Source: an uncultured Bacteroidales bacterium (GTDB lineage: Bacteria; Bacteroidota; Bacteroidia; Bacteroidales; Bacteroidaceae). Taken from it: DNA of 64,000 nt. Below, in pieces: positions 32,813-41,389 of this stretch. Where the stretch lies: NCBI GenBank assembly GCA_937898885.1, contig CALDKD010000035.1, positions 1 through 64,000 on the forward strand, written 5' to 3'. The stretch's first letter is position 1, and every line of letters starts with the position of its first letter. A model generated the notes under the pieces. The model was given only the letters and a program-made list of their open reading frames with translations, did no database searches and was not told where the DNA came from. Both the position numbers and the translations under genes were made by a program.

Positions 32813-33931
32813 ATGCGACTCCCTCACCTCATACCGGCAATTTGCCTCTGCGCGCTGTTATCAATACCTGCCGTGGCAGAAGAGACATTCACCGTTGTCA
32901 TAGATGCCGGACACGGCGGAAAAGACGCGGGAGCCATAAACGGCAAGAATCAGGAAAAGAATATCAACCTCAAGGTAGCCCTGAGGGCTGGAAGTCTGAT
33001 AGAGAATAACTGCAAGGATGTAAAGGTCATATACACGCGCAAGACCGATGTGTTCGTTGAGTTGAACAAACGTGCCGACATCGCCAACAAGGCCAATGCA
33101 GACCTTTTCATATCAGTTCACACGAACGCGGCCAAAAGCACATCGGCATACGGAGCCGAGACATACCTGCTAGGAATTGAGGAGAACCGCACCAGCGCCA
33201 ATCTCAGTGTGGCCGTCGAGGAGAACAAGGCCATCATTTACGAGAATGATTACCAGACTCAGTATGAGGGCTACGACCCCAACAGCACAGAAAGCCAGAT
33301 AATTTTTGAGTTTATGCAGAACGAGTATCTCAAGGAAAGCCTGCAGATGGCAGGCCTCGTTCAGAAGGAGTTCACCGGTTATGCCAAACGTCGCGACAGA
33401 GGCGTTCATCAGGCCGGTTTCCTGGTACTCTGGCGAAACGCCATGCCAAGCATTCTGGTGGAGTTGGGATACATCTCAAACGCCAACGAGGTAAAATACC
33501 TTATCTCAGACAAGGGAATAGAGGAGCTGTCACAATGCATCTACAGGGCATTCAGCAAATACCTGGATGATACCCGCAAGCAGAAGGCGCAGATATCCGC
33601 CGGCAAAGCCTCCTCCGGGAACGCCGCGACGACAAAGCCTTCAGCCTCAGCCCCAGCCTCAGACAGACCTGTATTCAAGATACAGTTCCTTACATCCCAG
33701 ACAGAATTAAAGAGCGGAGACTCCAGGATAAAAGGAATGCCGAATGTGGAGTTCCGCAAAGATGGCAAACTGTACAAATATACAGCCGGCACTACGGACA
33801 ACTATGACGAGGCAAAGAAAACTCTTAAGAAAATACAGGAAAAATACAAGGATGCCTTTATTACAGCATTCAAGGGAGACGTCAGAATGAACCTCCAGGA
33901 TGCCATAGACGAGTCTCGCAAACAACAGTGA
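32813..33931 (+). CDS. N-acetylmuramoyl-L-alanine amidase with SPOR-like tail
   Basis: The 372-residue enzyme has a signal peptide (about 1-22) and an Amidase_3 catalytic domain (about 26-250). Zinc-site motifs are VVIDAGHGGKDAGA (His), the Glu-containing NQEKNINLKVAL, and LFISVHTNAA (His); the catalytic Glu is in ILVELGYISN. A Ser/Ala-rich linker leads to a C-terminal SPOR-like domain (FKIQFLTSQTEL...YTAGTTDNYDEAKKTLKKIQ), which in other bacteria binds denuded peptidoglycan at division sites. It cleaves the amide bond between muramic acid and the stem peptide, for daughter-cell separation or wall turnover. It is the last gene of the three-gene operon beginning at 29388. Confidence 0.93.
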   Translation: MRLPHLIPAICLCALLSIPAVAEETFTVVIDAGHGGKDAGAINGKNQEKNINLKVALRAGSLIENNCKDVKVIYTRKTDVFVELNKRADIANKANADLFISVHTNAAKSTSAYGAETYLLGIEENRTSANLSVAVEENKAIIYENDYQTQYEGYDPNSTESQIIFEFMQNEYLKESLQMAGLVQKEFTGYAKRRDRGVHQAGFLVLWRNAMPSILVELGYISNANEVKYLISDKGIEELSQCIYRAFSKYLDDTRKQKAQISAGKASSGNAATTKPSASAPASDRPVFKIQFLTSQTELKSGDSRIKGMPNVEFRKDGKLYKYTAGTTDNYDEAKKTLKKIQEKYKDAFITAFKGDVRMNLQDAIDESRKQQ

Positions 33932-34041
33932 AAATAGTCTTCAATTTAAAATCAGTCTAAATAACAGACAAAGTCCGGAACAGTGGCGGTATTGCGGCAA
34001 ATATGTGCCAGAATCATCTGAAAAAGGCTATTTAACATTAT

Positions 34042-34056
34042 GCGCAAGCCTTGCGC
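34042..34056. repeat. Perfect 7-bp inverted repeat upstream of dnaA
   Basis: GCGCAAG-C-CTTGCGC is a perfect palindrome with a 1-nt centre, about 225 bp upstream of dnaA and about 30 bp left of the DnaA-box-like TTATCAACA. It may be a protein-binding site; its position also fits a terminator-like hairpin after the amidase gene, though no T-tract follows. Confidence 0.45.
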
Positions 34057-34202
34057 GTACTTTAGATTTTCAGCCGTACGCAGCACGTTATCAACACCTT
34101 GCATAAAAGCAACACCTATTTTCAGCCCTAAAACAGAGGCTTTAGTAAAGTGTTGAAAAATAATGCCTTATAAAAGGTTAAAATTCGGGTTCCGAGACAC
34201 AC

Positions 34203-34233
34203 TTGCACGAATGAAATAAGATTGCCAACTTTG
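34203..34233 (+). promoter_or_regulatory. Promoter of dnaA
   Basis: TTG (34203-34205) and CAACTTTG (34226-34233, one change from TAnnTTTG) are 20 nt apart, 34 nt upstream of the dnaA start codon. A DnaA-box-like site lies about 110 bp upstream. Confidence 0.6.
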
Positions 34234-34267
34234 CAATGTCAACAAGAGAGAACAAGGACAAGACGAG

Positions 34268-35668
34268 ATGGACAGCAACAGACTTGAGCAGATTTGGAGC
34301 AAGTGCATGGAGGTAATCCGTGACAATGTCCCGCAGACCATTTACAATACCTGGTTTGCGGACATCAGGCCTCTCAAGCTGGAGAATGGCGAGCTCACCA
34401 TTCAGGTACCCAGTCCTTTCGTATATGAGTATCTCGAGGAGAACTATCTTGACATTATGAAGATGGCCATCACACGGTATATCGGCGAGAACACACGTCT
34501 GATGTATAGTGTGATCACTGACAAGATCAACAACATTGAGGCTGAATACAGGTCTGTCAACCACACCGTCCCCAATTATAAAGAGGTACGCAGTGCGGAC
34601 AAGAATGCGCCCACTATACTTGACGCTCCGCTGGTGCAGGACCTTGACCCTATGCTGAACCCGTCGTACAATTTCGACTCGTTCATAGAGGGTGCAAGCA
34701 ACAAACTGCCCAGAATGGCCGCCGAGACGGTTTCAAAGAACCCGGGGCACACAACTTTCAATCCTCTTTTCATTTATGGTGAGTCCGGCGTCGGCAAGAC
34801 ACACCTTGCGAATGCGATCGGAATGAGGGTAAAGGAGATGTTTCCATCCAAGAGGGTACTTTACCTATCAGCCCACCTGTTCTTTATGCAATATACAGAC
34901 TCCGTAAAGAACAACACCACCAATGATTTCATCAACTTCTATCAGACAATAGACGTACTGATTATCGATGATATGCAGGAGATGGAGGCCTACACCAAGA
35001 CACAGAACGTCTTCTTCCACATCTTCAATCACCTGCACCTTAACCAGAAGCAGCTCATCATTACGAGCGACCGTCCTCCAAAGGAGCTCAAGTCTCTGGA
35101 CGACCGTCTGATTACCCGCTTCAAGTGGGGTCTTGTGGCTGAGTTGGAAAGACCGGACTTCGAATTGAGAAAGCAGATTCTGCGTGACAAGACGCGCCGC
35201 GACGGAATCAGCCTGCCCGAGGATGTCATCTCCTACATCGCATCCAACATAACCGAGAATGTCCGTGACCTTGAGGGCGTGATTATCTCGCTGCTGGCCT
35301 ACTCCACCACATTCAACAAGGCAATCGACCTTGAGCTGGCAAAGGAGATTATCGGCAAGTCAACATACAACGAGGAGAAAGCCATCACCATGGACAGCAT
35401 AATGGAAAAGGTATGCGCCTATTACGGACTCGACCCGGAATCCATCCAGACAAAGTCGCGTAAGCACGAGGTGGTACTCGCCCGTCAGATAAGCATGTAT
35501 CTTGCCAAGAAGTACCTTGACCTCTCCACATCGAAGATTGGCATGTATGTCGGCAAGAGAGACCACGCCACAGTCCTGCATGCCTTCAGCGTAATCAAGG
35601 ACCAGATGGACGTTGACAAGAATTTCCGCGCTGACATGGAGAACATCGAGCGCTCAATCAAGTGCTGA
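34268..35668 (+). CDS. dnaA: Chromosomal replication initiator DnaA
   Basis: The 466-residue initiator has all four DnaA domains: domain I (about 1-90), a short linker, the AAA+ core with Walker A GESGVGKTH (171-179) and Walker B VLIIDDMQ, sensor motifs ITSDRPPKEL and LITRFKWGL, and the C-terminal DNA-binding domain ending in the signature GMYVGKRDHATVLHAF. It binds DnaA boxes and opens the origin in the ATP form. Unlike many bacteria, dnaN is not next to it; the flanking genes are a cell-wall amidase and class II ribonucleotide reductase. A hairpin terminator follows 35 nt after the stop. Confidence 0.98.
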   Translation: MDSNRLEQIWSKCMEVIRDNVPQTIYNTWFADIRPLKLENGELTIQVPSPFVYEYLEENYLDIMKMAITRYIGENTRLMYSVITDKINNIEAEYRSVNHTVPNYKEVRSADKNAPTILDAPLVQDLDPMLNPSYNFDSFIEGASNKLPRMAAETVSKNPGHTTFNPLFIYGESGVGKTHLANAIGMRVKEMFPSKRVLYLSAHLFFMQYTDSVKNNTTNDFINFYQTIDVLIIDDMQEMEAYTKTQNVFFHIFNHLHLNQKQLIITSDRPPKELKSLDDRLITRFKWGLVAELERPDFELRKQILRDKTRRDGISLPEDVISYIASNITENVRDLEGVIISLLAYSTTFNKAIDLELAKEIIGKSTYNEEKAITMDSIMEKVCAYYGLDPESIQTKSRKHEVVLARQISMYLAKKYLDLSTSKIGMYVGKRDHATVLHAFSVIKDQMDVDKNFRADMENIERSIKC

Positions 35669-35703
35669 CAAGCCTCCCGGCCACACATCAAGACAATTTA
35701 CCG

Positions 35704-35730
35704 ATCCGCCTGACGGCGGATTTAATTTTT
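35704..35730 (+). terminator. Terminator after dnaA
   Basis: ATCCGCC (35704-35710) pairs perfectly with GGCGGAT (35715-35721) around TGAC and is followed by TTAATTTTT. Confidence 0.85.
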
Positions 35731-35896
35731 CCACAGTCCCGTTTGTCATTTCCATCTTTTTCAACCGTCAGAATCAGCAATTTTACATTTTGGAAAACTT
35801 TTCGGCTTGCTCAAAATTACATTTGATTGATTTTACGAGTATTAGCATTTCAAAACGGACAACTTTCAATTGTTGATAACTATTTTTATGAAAATA
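35731..35896. other. AT-rich spacer downstream of dnaA with DnaA-box-like sites (possible oriC)
   Basis: No gene is seen between dnaA and nrdJ. After the terminator the spacer is strongly AT-rich. It contains TTTTCCACA (35727-35735, one mismatch to TTATCCACA) and TTATCAACA on the minus strand (35871-35879). With the similar sites upstream of dnaA this is compatible with an origin, but the boxes are few and gene orientation around it gives no support. Confidence 0.35.
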
Positions 35897-35928
35897 TTTG
35901 CTCACATTGAAGCACATATTTAACTTTG
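35897..35928 (+). promoter_or_regulatory. Promoter of the class II RNR gene
   Basis: TTTG (35897-35900) and TAACTTTG (35921-35928) are separated by exactly 20 nt, a full match to the Bacteroidetes consensus. The transcript should begin around 35932-35935, giving a leader of about 67 nt. Confidence 0.85.
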
Positions 35929-35932
35929 TACT

Positions 35933-35956
35933 GTCGTCCGGTGAGAATCGGGCGGC
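35933..35956 (+). promoter_or_regulatory. 5'-end hairpin in the nrdJ leader
   Basis: GTCGTCCG (35933-35940) pairs over 8 bp (two G-U) with CGGGCGGC (35949-35956) around the loop GTGAGAAT. It falls right at the predicted 5' end of the mRNA, where such hairpins often protect or regulate transcripts. Confidence 0.6.
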
Positions 35957-36000
35957 ATTTATTTGCGCACTTACAAATACAAGATAACAATATTTAAACA

Positions 36001-38568
36001 ATGGCACAAGAGAAGCAGACATTCACATTCGACGAGGCGTATCAGGCCACAGTCCAATACTTCGGAGGCGATGAGCTCGCAGCCAAGGTCTGGGTCAGCA
36101 AGTATGCCGTAAAGGACTCTTTCGGCAATATCTACGAGAAGACTCCGGACGATATGCATTGGCGCATCGCAAACGAGGTAGCGCGCGTCGAGGCAAAGTA
36201 CAAGAACCCGTTAAGCCCGGACCAGCTGTTCGAGCTGTTCAAGAACTTCCGCTACATCATTCCGCAGGGAAGCCCTATGACGGGCATCGGCAACGACTAC
36301 CAGATTGCCTCACTCTCCAACTGCTTCGTAATTGGAATGGAGGGCAAGGCTGACTCATACGGTGCCATTATAAAGGTGGACGAGGAGCAGGTGCAGCTCA
36401 TGAAGCGTCGTGGAGGCGTAGGTCACGACCTCACCCACATCCGTCCGAAAGGCTCGCCGGTAAAGAACTCGGCCCTTACATCCACCGGACTTGTTCCTTT
36501 TATGGAGCGCTACTCCAACTCCACACGCGAGGTGGCACAGGACGGCCGCCGTGGTGCCCTGATGCTCAGCGTATCAATCAAGCACCCCGATTCAGAGTCA
36601 TTCATCGATGCCAAGATGACCAGCGGCAAGGTGACCGGAGCCAATGTGTCCGTCAAGATTGACGACGCATTCATGAAGGCCGCCATCGATGGTACCCCTT
36701 ACACACAGGCTTACCCTGTTGATGCCGTCAACCCAACCTACTCTAAGGAAATTGACGCGCAGGCACTCTGGAAGAAGATTGTACACAATGCCTGGAAATC
36801 CGCAGAGCCGGGAGTGCTGTTCTGGGATACCATACTCAAGGAGTCTGTTCCGGATTGCTATGCCGACCTTGGTTTCCGCACCGTATCAACCAACCCTTGC
36901 GGTGAGATTCCTCTCTGCCCGTACGACAGCTGCCGTCTTCTTGCCATCAACCTCTACTCATACGTAGTAAATCCGTTTACCAAGGACGCATACTTCGACT
37001 TCGACCTCTTCAAGAAGCACGTGGCAGTGGCACAGCGTATAATGGATGACATCATCGACCTTGAGATTGAGAAGATCGACAAGATTCAGCAGAAGATTGC
37101 AAGCGACCCTGAGGACGAGGAGGTGAAGCGCACCGAGAAGCATCTCTGGGAGAAGATTATGCGCAAGAGCACTATGGGCCGCCGCACTGGCGTCGGCATC
37201 ACCGCCGAGGGCGATATGCTTGCAGCCATGGGCCTTACATACGGAACCGAGGAGGCCACGGCATTCGCAGAGAAGGTTCAGCAGACATTGGCCATTGAGG
37301 CCTACCGCTCATCGGTCAACATGGCCAAAGAGCGCGGAGCATTTGAGGTCTATGACTGGACGCGTGAGCAGAACAACCCGTTCGTAAACCGCATCAAAGA
37401 TGCAGATCCTGAGCTTTACGCCGATATGAAAAAGTACGGCCGCCGCAACATTGCCTGCCTTACCATAGCCCCTACCGGCACAGTGAGCCTAATGACTCAG
37501 ACCACATCTGGTCTGGAGCCGGTGTTTATGCCTGTATATAAGCGTCGCCGCAAGGTGAACCGCGAGGACGAGAACGCCAATGTAACATTCACAGACGAGA
37601 GCGGTGACGCATTCGAGGAGTTTGTGGTATTCCACCACAAGTTCGTTGAGTGGATGAAGGCTAACGGCATTGATCCAAGCCAGAAGTTCACACAGGAGGA
37701 GATTGACGATATGGTGGCACGCTCACCATACCACAACGCGACGGCTCAGGATGTTGACTGGGTTCAGAAGGTACGTATGCAGGGACGTATGCAGAAGTGG
37801 GTTGACCACTCAATCAGCGTCACCATCAACCTGCCGGCCGATGTCACGGAGGAGCTTGTAGGCGAGCTCTATGTAGAGGCCTGGAAGAGCGGCTGCAAGG
37901 GCTGTACCGTCTATCGCGAGGGCTCACGCGACGGTGTCCTGGTCGATGTGAAGGGCGAGAAGAAAGACAATAAGGAGAAGGGCACCGTTACAGCGCCTTG
38001 CGACTGCCAGCCGCGCCAGATTGTAGAGACACGTCCTAAGGTTCTCGATGCCGAGGTTGTACGTTTCCAGAACAACAAGGAGAAGTGGGTTGCCTTTGTA
38101 GGTATCCTCAATGGCCGCCCGTACGAGATATTCACAGGTCTTCAGGATGACGATGAGGGCATTATGCTGCCAAAGACCGTAGAGAAGGGCCAGATTATCA
38201 AGAATATCGATGAGAACGGCGTAAAGCGCTATGACTTCCAGTTCACCAACAAGCGTGGCTACAAGGTTACTATTGAGGGACTGAGCGAGAAGTTCGACAA
38301 GGAGTACTGGAACTACGCGAAGCTCATCTCCAGCGTTCTGCGTTATCAGATGCCTATCGATCTATGTATCCGCCTTATCGGCCAGCTTGACCTTGGCTCG
38401 GAGAACATCAACAACTGGAAGAATGGTGTTGAGCGCGCGCTCAAGAAATACATACAGGACGGCACTGCCGTCAAGGGTGAGAAGTGCTCAGTCTGTGGCT
38501 CAGAGAGTCTTGTCTATCAGGAAGGCTGTCTGATTTGCCAGAACTGCGGCTCATCACGTTGCGGATAG
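36001..38568 (+). CDS. nrdJ: Adenosylcobalamin-dependent (class II) ribonucleoside reductase
   Basis: The 855-residue enzyme reduces ribonucleotides to deoxyribonucleotides using a vitamin-B12-derived radical. Class II features are the catalytic motif NPCGEIPLCPYDSC near residue 299, a C-terminal thiol-rich tail, and a zinc-ribbon-like end with CSVCG and CQNCGSSRCG in the last 27 residues. No class I small subunit or class III glycyl-radical site is nearby. It needs B12, but the leader is too short for a cobalamin riboswitch; a 5' hairpin is present instead. It is transcribed from its own consensus promoter just after dnaA, pairing initiator and precursor supply. A perfect hairpin follows the stop. 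Confidence 0.95.
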   Translation: MAQEKQTFTFDEAYQATVQYFGGDELAAKVWVSKYAVKDSFGNIYEKTPDDMHWRIANEVARVEAKYKNPLSPDQLFELFKNFRYIIPQGSPMTGIGNDYQIASLSNCFVIGMEGKADSYGAIIKVDEEQVQLMKRRGGVGHDLTHIRPKGSPVKNSALTSTGLVPFMERYSNSTREVAQDGRRGALMLSVSIKHPDSESFIDAKMTSGKVTGANVSVKIDDAFMKAAIDGTPYTQAYPVDAVNPTYSKEIDAQALWKKIVHNAWKSAEPGVLFWDTILKESVPDCYADLGFRTVSTNPCGEIPLCPYDSCRLLAINLYSYVVNPFTKDAYFDFDLFKKHVAVAQRIMDDIIDLEIEKIDKIQQKIASDPEDEEVKRTEKHLWEKIMRKSTMGRRTGVGITAEGDMLAAMGLTYGTEEATAFAEKVQQTLAIEAYRSSVNMAKERGAFEVYDWTREQNNPFVNRIKDADPELYADMKKYGRRNIACLTIAPTGTVSLMTQTTSGLEPVFMPVYKRRRKVNREDENANVTFTDESGDAFEEFVVFHHKFVEWMKANGIDPSQKFTQEEIDDMVARSPYHNATAQDVDWVQKVRMQGRMQKWVDHSISVTINLPADVTEELVGELYVEAWKSGCKGCTVYREGSRDGVLVDVKGEKKDNKEKGTVTAPCDCQPRQIVETRPKVLDAEVVRFQNNKEKWVAFVGILNGRPYEIFTGLQDDDEGIMLPKTVEKGQIIKNIDENGVKRYDFQFTNKRGYKVTIEGLSEKFDKEYWNYAKLISSVLRYQMPIDLCIRLIGQLDLGSENINNWKNGVERALKKYIQDGTAVKGEKCSVCGSESLVYQEGCLICQNCGSSRCG

Positions 38569-38603
38569 TTTCTTCTTCAACATTATATACCAGATTACAA
38601 ACC

Positions 38604-38629
38604 AGGAGCGACCCGTGTGGGTCGCTCCT
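38604..38629 (+). terminator. Terminator after nrdJ
   Basis: AGGAGCGACCC (38604-38614) pairs perfectly over 11 bp with GGGTCGCTCCT (38619-38629) around GTGT. The T-tract is weak (ATCATTTATT), but the position 35 nt after the stop fits. Confidence 0.75.
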
Positions 38630-38647
38630 ATCATTTATTGCTATTAT

Positions 38648-38685
38648 GCCGCAGTCAGAGTATTGCATAAAAGCCGCAGTCAGAG
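38648..38685. repeat. Direct duplication of a hairpin-repeat end
   Basis: GCCGCAGTCAGAG occurs at 38648-38660 and 38673-38685, separated by 12 bp (TATTGCATAAAA). The second copy is the outer end of hairpin repeat copy B; the first is an extra, isolated end. Confidence 0.8.
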
Positions 38686-38848
38686 GGTGTGCCTCAGGGC
38701 TAGGCTCTACGAAGCCTACTCGCTACGCCGTGAAATGCTAAAACGCGGAACTCGCTGCGCTCAGACATCCGCGTTTCTATACGCATTTCGCGGCTACTCG
38801 CTTAACGGCTTCTCCGAGAGACGCCCTGAGACACACCCTCTGACTGCT
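38674..38848. repeat. Long hairpin repeat, copy B (inverted relative to copy A)
   Basis: This is the reverse complement of the element at 1-171. Blocks such as the 35-nt stretch after the outer stem and the apical region are nearly unchanged. The outer stem differs: 38685-38700 pairs with 38823-38838 (15 of 16) although its sequence differs from copy A's at many bases on both arms. The inner stem also changes on both sides (GCCGCGAAATGC / GCATTTCACGGC in copy A's orientation). It lies between the nrdJ terminator and the GH94 gene and has no coding capacity. Confidence 0.85.
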
Positions 38849-38885
38849 CCGTAAACCGTTCCTTCAACGGTAATACCGTAGGCAA

Positions 38886-41387
38886 TTACATTACAGCTAT
38901 CACCCTGCACACAGTGCCGGCCGGCTGCATCGGAACAAGATTGCCGCTTACAGGCTTGCCGTCAACAAGCAGTTTGCTGAGGCCTTTCTGACGGGCATCG
39001 GGATTCCGCACCTCAATGATGTAGGTGGCGCCACGGAAACGACGGGTCACGGTAAAGCCCCTCATATCAGAGCTTATACACGGATCAACCTCAATACCGT
39101 TGTATGCAGGCTTGATACCCAGGATAAACTGAGTTATGGCATACCAGTTCCAGGCTGCCGTACCGGTCAGCCACGAGTTCTTTCCCTCGCCCGGCTTGGC
39201 GGCATCCTTACCTGCTACCATCTGGCAATACACGTACGGCTCAATCTTATGGAGCTGCTGGTCCTTGATCCACGCTGGACATATCTTGGTGTAATGCTCC
39301 CACGCGTCATTGCCACGCCCCGCAACCGTCTCACCTATTATCACCCACGGATTGTTGTGGCAGAAAATACCCGCATTCTCCTTGTATCCCGCAGGATAGC
39401 TCGATATCTCACCCATCTCCACGTGATAAGTGGTGAAAGCCGGATTATTCAGCACCATACCGTTCTCAGAGTCAAGATACCTCTTGCAAGAGTCAAGCGC
39501 CTTATCCACCATACCCTCCTCAAGACCGATACCGGCCATTGTGCAGAAGCCCTGACTCTCAATGAAAATCTTGCCCTCCTCATTCTCCTTCGAGCCGATC
39601 TTATTGCCAAAGTAATCGTATGCGCGCAGGTACCACTCGCCGTCCCAGCCGTGCCTCTTCACAGCCTCCACCATAGCATTGATGCAGCCCTCGGCGCGGT
39701 CAGCCTCAGCATCATTGCCTAACTGGCGGCAAAGCTCCACATAGTCGCGGCCGCAAAGGACAAACAGACCCGCAATCATAAGCGACTCCGCCTTCGAGCC
39801 CTCGGTCTTGTTCTCCGTAGTCTGGAAACTCTCATTAGGATCCCACGAGAAACAGTTCAGGTTAAGACAGTCATTCCAGTCGGCGCGGCCAATGAGCGGC
39901 AAAGCGTGCGGGCCAAGGTTCCTCACAACGTGGTTGAACGAGATGCGCAGGTGCTCCATCAGCGTAACCTCCGAGCCGGGAACATTGTCCCAAGGCACCA
40001 TCTCGTCCAGAATGGAGAAGTCACCGCTCTCCTTTATATATGCCACCGTTCCGAAGATAAGCCACATAGGGTCATCATTGAAACCGCCGCCTATATCGTT
40101 GTTGCCGCGCTTTGTCAGAGGCTGATACTGATGATAGCATCCGCCGTCCGGGAACTGCGTTGAGGCAATGTCAATTATGCGCTGACGGGCACGCTCCGGC
40201 ACCTGATGCACAAAACCCACCAGATCCTGGTTGGAGTCGCGGAAGCCCATTCCACGGCCTATGCCACTCTCAAAGAACGATGCCGAGCGCGAGAAGTTGA
40301 AGGTAATCATACACTGGTACTGATTCCAGATGTTCACCATACGGTCCAGACGCTCATCACCGCTCCTCACTACATACTTGTCCAGCAGGCCGTCCCACAT
40401 ACTGCGAAGCTCGTCGAAAGCGGCATCGACAGCCCGGACAGTGCTGAACCTAGCGATAGTCTCCTGCGCGCGCCTCTTATTGACCAGCGTCACATCCGAT
40501 GCCTGCGACGATATCAGCTCACCACGATGTTTCCGCTCAATATCCTCCTTGCAGAACTTCTCCTCCTGAGCATTCTCCACATAGCCCAGCAGGAAAATAT
40601 AGTCCTTGCTCTCACCCGGCTGCAGCGTCACCTCTATATAGTGCGATGCAATCGGGCTCCATCCGTGAGCCAGCGAGTTGGACGGGCGCCCGGCCATCAC
40701 GCACTGCGGATTGGAGAAGTGGTTATAAAGTCCAATGAACGACTCGCGGTCCGTATCATAGCCCTGCACCGGCACATTCACGCTGTAATACGCATAGTGG
40801 TTGCGGCGCTCCTTGTACTCAGTCTTGTGATAGATCACAGAGCCGTCTATCTCCACCTCGCCTGTTGACCAGTTGCGCTGGAAATTCTCCATATCGGTAG
40901 AAGCGTTCCAGAGGCACCACTCCGCCAGTGAGAAAAGCCTCAGGCTTCTGGCCTCATCCGATTTGTTCGTCAGAGTAACCTTCTGCACCTCGGCCCACGT
41001 CTTGAGCGGGACAAAGAACAGCACCGAGGCCTCAATGCCGTTCTTAGAGCCGGTTATGCGCGTGTAGTTCATACCGTGACGGCACTCGTAGCTGTCCAGC
41101 GGTGTCTGGCAAGGCTTCCATCCCGGATTCCACACATCCTTGCCATCGTTTATATAGAAGTAGCGCCCGCCGTCATCCATAGGCACGCCGTTGTAACGGT
41201 AGCGGGTTATGCGGCGGAACTTGGCATCCTTGTAAAAGCAGTATCCGCCTGCGGTGTTCGATATAAGGCTGAAGAAATCCTCCGTGCCAAGATAGTTTAT
41301 CCACGGCCACGGAGTAGCGGGATTGGTAATCACATACTCACGCGCCCTATCATCATAATGACCAAATTCCTGTGCCATAGCAAACAT
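38886..41387 (-). CDS. GH94 cellobiose/cellodextrin phosphorylase-type enzyme
   Basis: The 833-residue cytoplasmic enzyme belongs to GH94. It has an N-terminal beta-sandwich (REYVITNPATPWPWINYLG, RYRYNGVPMDDGGRYFYI), then an (alpha/alpha)6 barrel with the catalytic Asp motif GRADWNDCLNL at 501-510 and the phosphate-region AYPAGYKENAGIFCHNN-like stretch near 690. No signal peptide is present. GH94 members split cellobiose, cellodextrin or related beta-glucosides with phosphate to give a sugar 1-phosphate, saving ATP. The ATG at 41387 is chosen because AGGAGG lies 10 nt before it. The adjacent upstream GPH symporter probably imports the disaccharide. Cellobiose is the likely substrate, not proven. 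Confidence 0.9.
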   Translation of the reverse strand: MFAMAQEFGHYDDRAREYVITNPATPWPWINYLGTEDFFSLISNTAGGYCFYKDAKFRRITRYRYNGVPMDDGGRYFYINDGKDVWNPGWKPCQTPLDSYECRHGMNYTRITGSKNGIEASVLFFVPLKTWAEVQKVTLTNKSDEARSLRLFSLAEWCLWNASTDMENFQRNWSTGEVEIDGSVIYHKTEYKERRNHYAYYSVNVPVQGYDTDRESFIGLYNHFSNPQCVMAGRPSNSLAHGWSPIASHYIEVTLQPGESKDYIFLLGYVENAQEEKFCKEDIERKHRGELISSQASDVTLVNKRRAQETIARFSTVRAVDAAFDELRSMWDGLLDKYVVRSGDERLDRMVNIWNQYQCMITFNFSRSASFFESGIGRGMGFRDSNQDLVGFVHQVPERARQRIIDIASTQFPDGGCYHQYQPLTKRGNNDIGGGFNDDPMWLIFGTVAYIKESGDFSILDEMVPWDNVPGSEVTLMEHLRISFNHVVRNLGPHALPLIGRADWNDCLNLNCFSWDPNESFQTTENKTEGSKAESLMIAGLFVLCGRDYVELCRQLGNDAEADRAEGCINAMVEAVKRHGWDGEWYLRAYDYFGNKIGSKENEEGKIFIESQGFCTMAGIGLEEGMVDKALDSCKRYLDSENGMVLNNPAFTTYHVEMGEISSYPAGYKENAGIFCHNNPWVIIGETVAGRGNDAWEHYTKICPAWIKDQQLHKIEPYVYCQMVAGKDAAKPGEGKNSWLTGTAAWNWYAITQFILGIKPAYNGIEVDPCISSDMRGFTVTRRFRGATYIIEVRNPDARQKGLSKLLVDGKPVSGNLVPMQPAGTVCRVIAVM

Positions 41388-41389
41388 TA

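Larger units (their letters stand above)
33932..34267. other. AT-rich spacer upstream of dnaA with DnaA-box-like sites
   Basis: No gene is seen in these 336 bp. They contain a DnaA-box-like TTATCAACA at 34088-34096 (+), a weaker TTTTCAACA (minus-strand reading of 34151-34159), a perfect inverted repeat GCGCAAG-C-CTTGCGC at 34042-34056, and the dnaA promoter near the right end. This could be autoregulatory DnaA binding or part of a replication origin. Confidence 0.5.

Noticed and set aside
35690..35900. Firm assignment of oriC next to dnaA
   Set aside because: Only a few DnaA-box-like sites are present and the genes to the right are mostly on the minus strand, opposite to leading-strand bias from an origin here. 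Kept only as a low-confidence possibility.
35929..36000. Cobalamin riboswitch upstream of the B12-dependent reductase
   Set aside because: GGTGAGAATCGGGCGG recalls part of the B12-box region, but the leader is only about 67 nt and lacks the long multi-stem architecture (about 200 nt) of this riboswitch.
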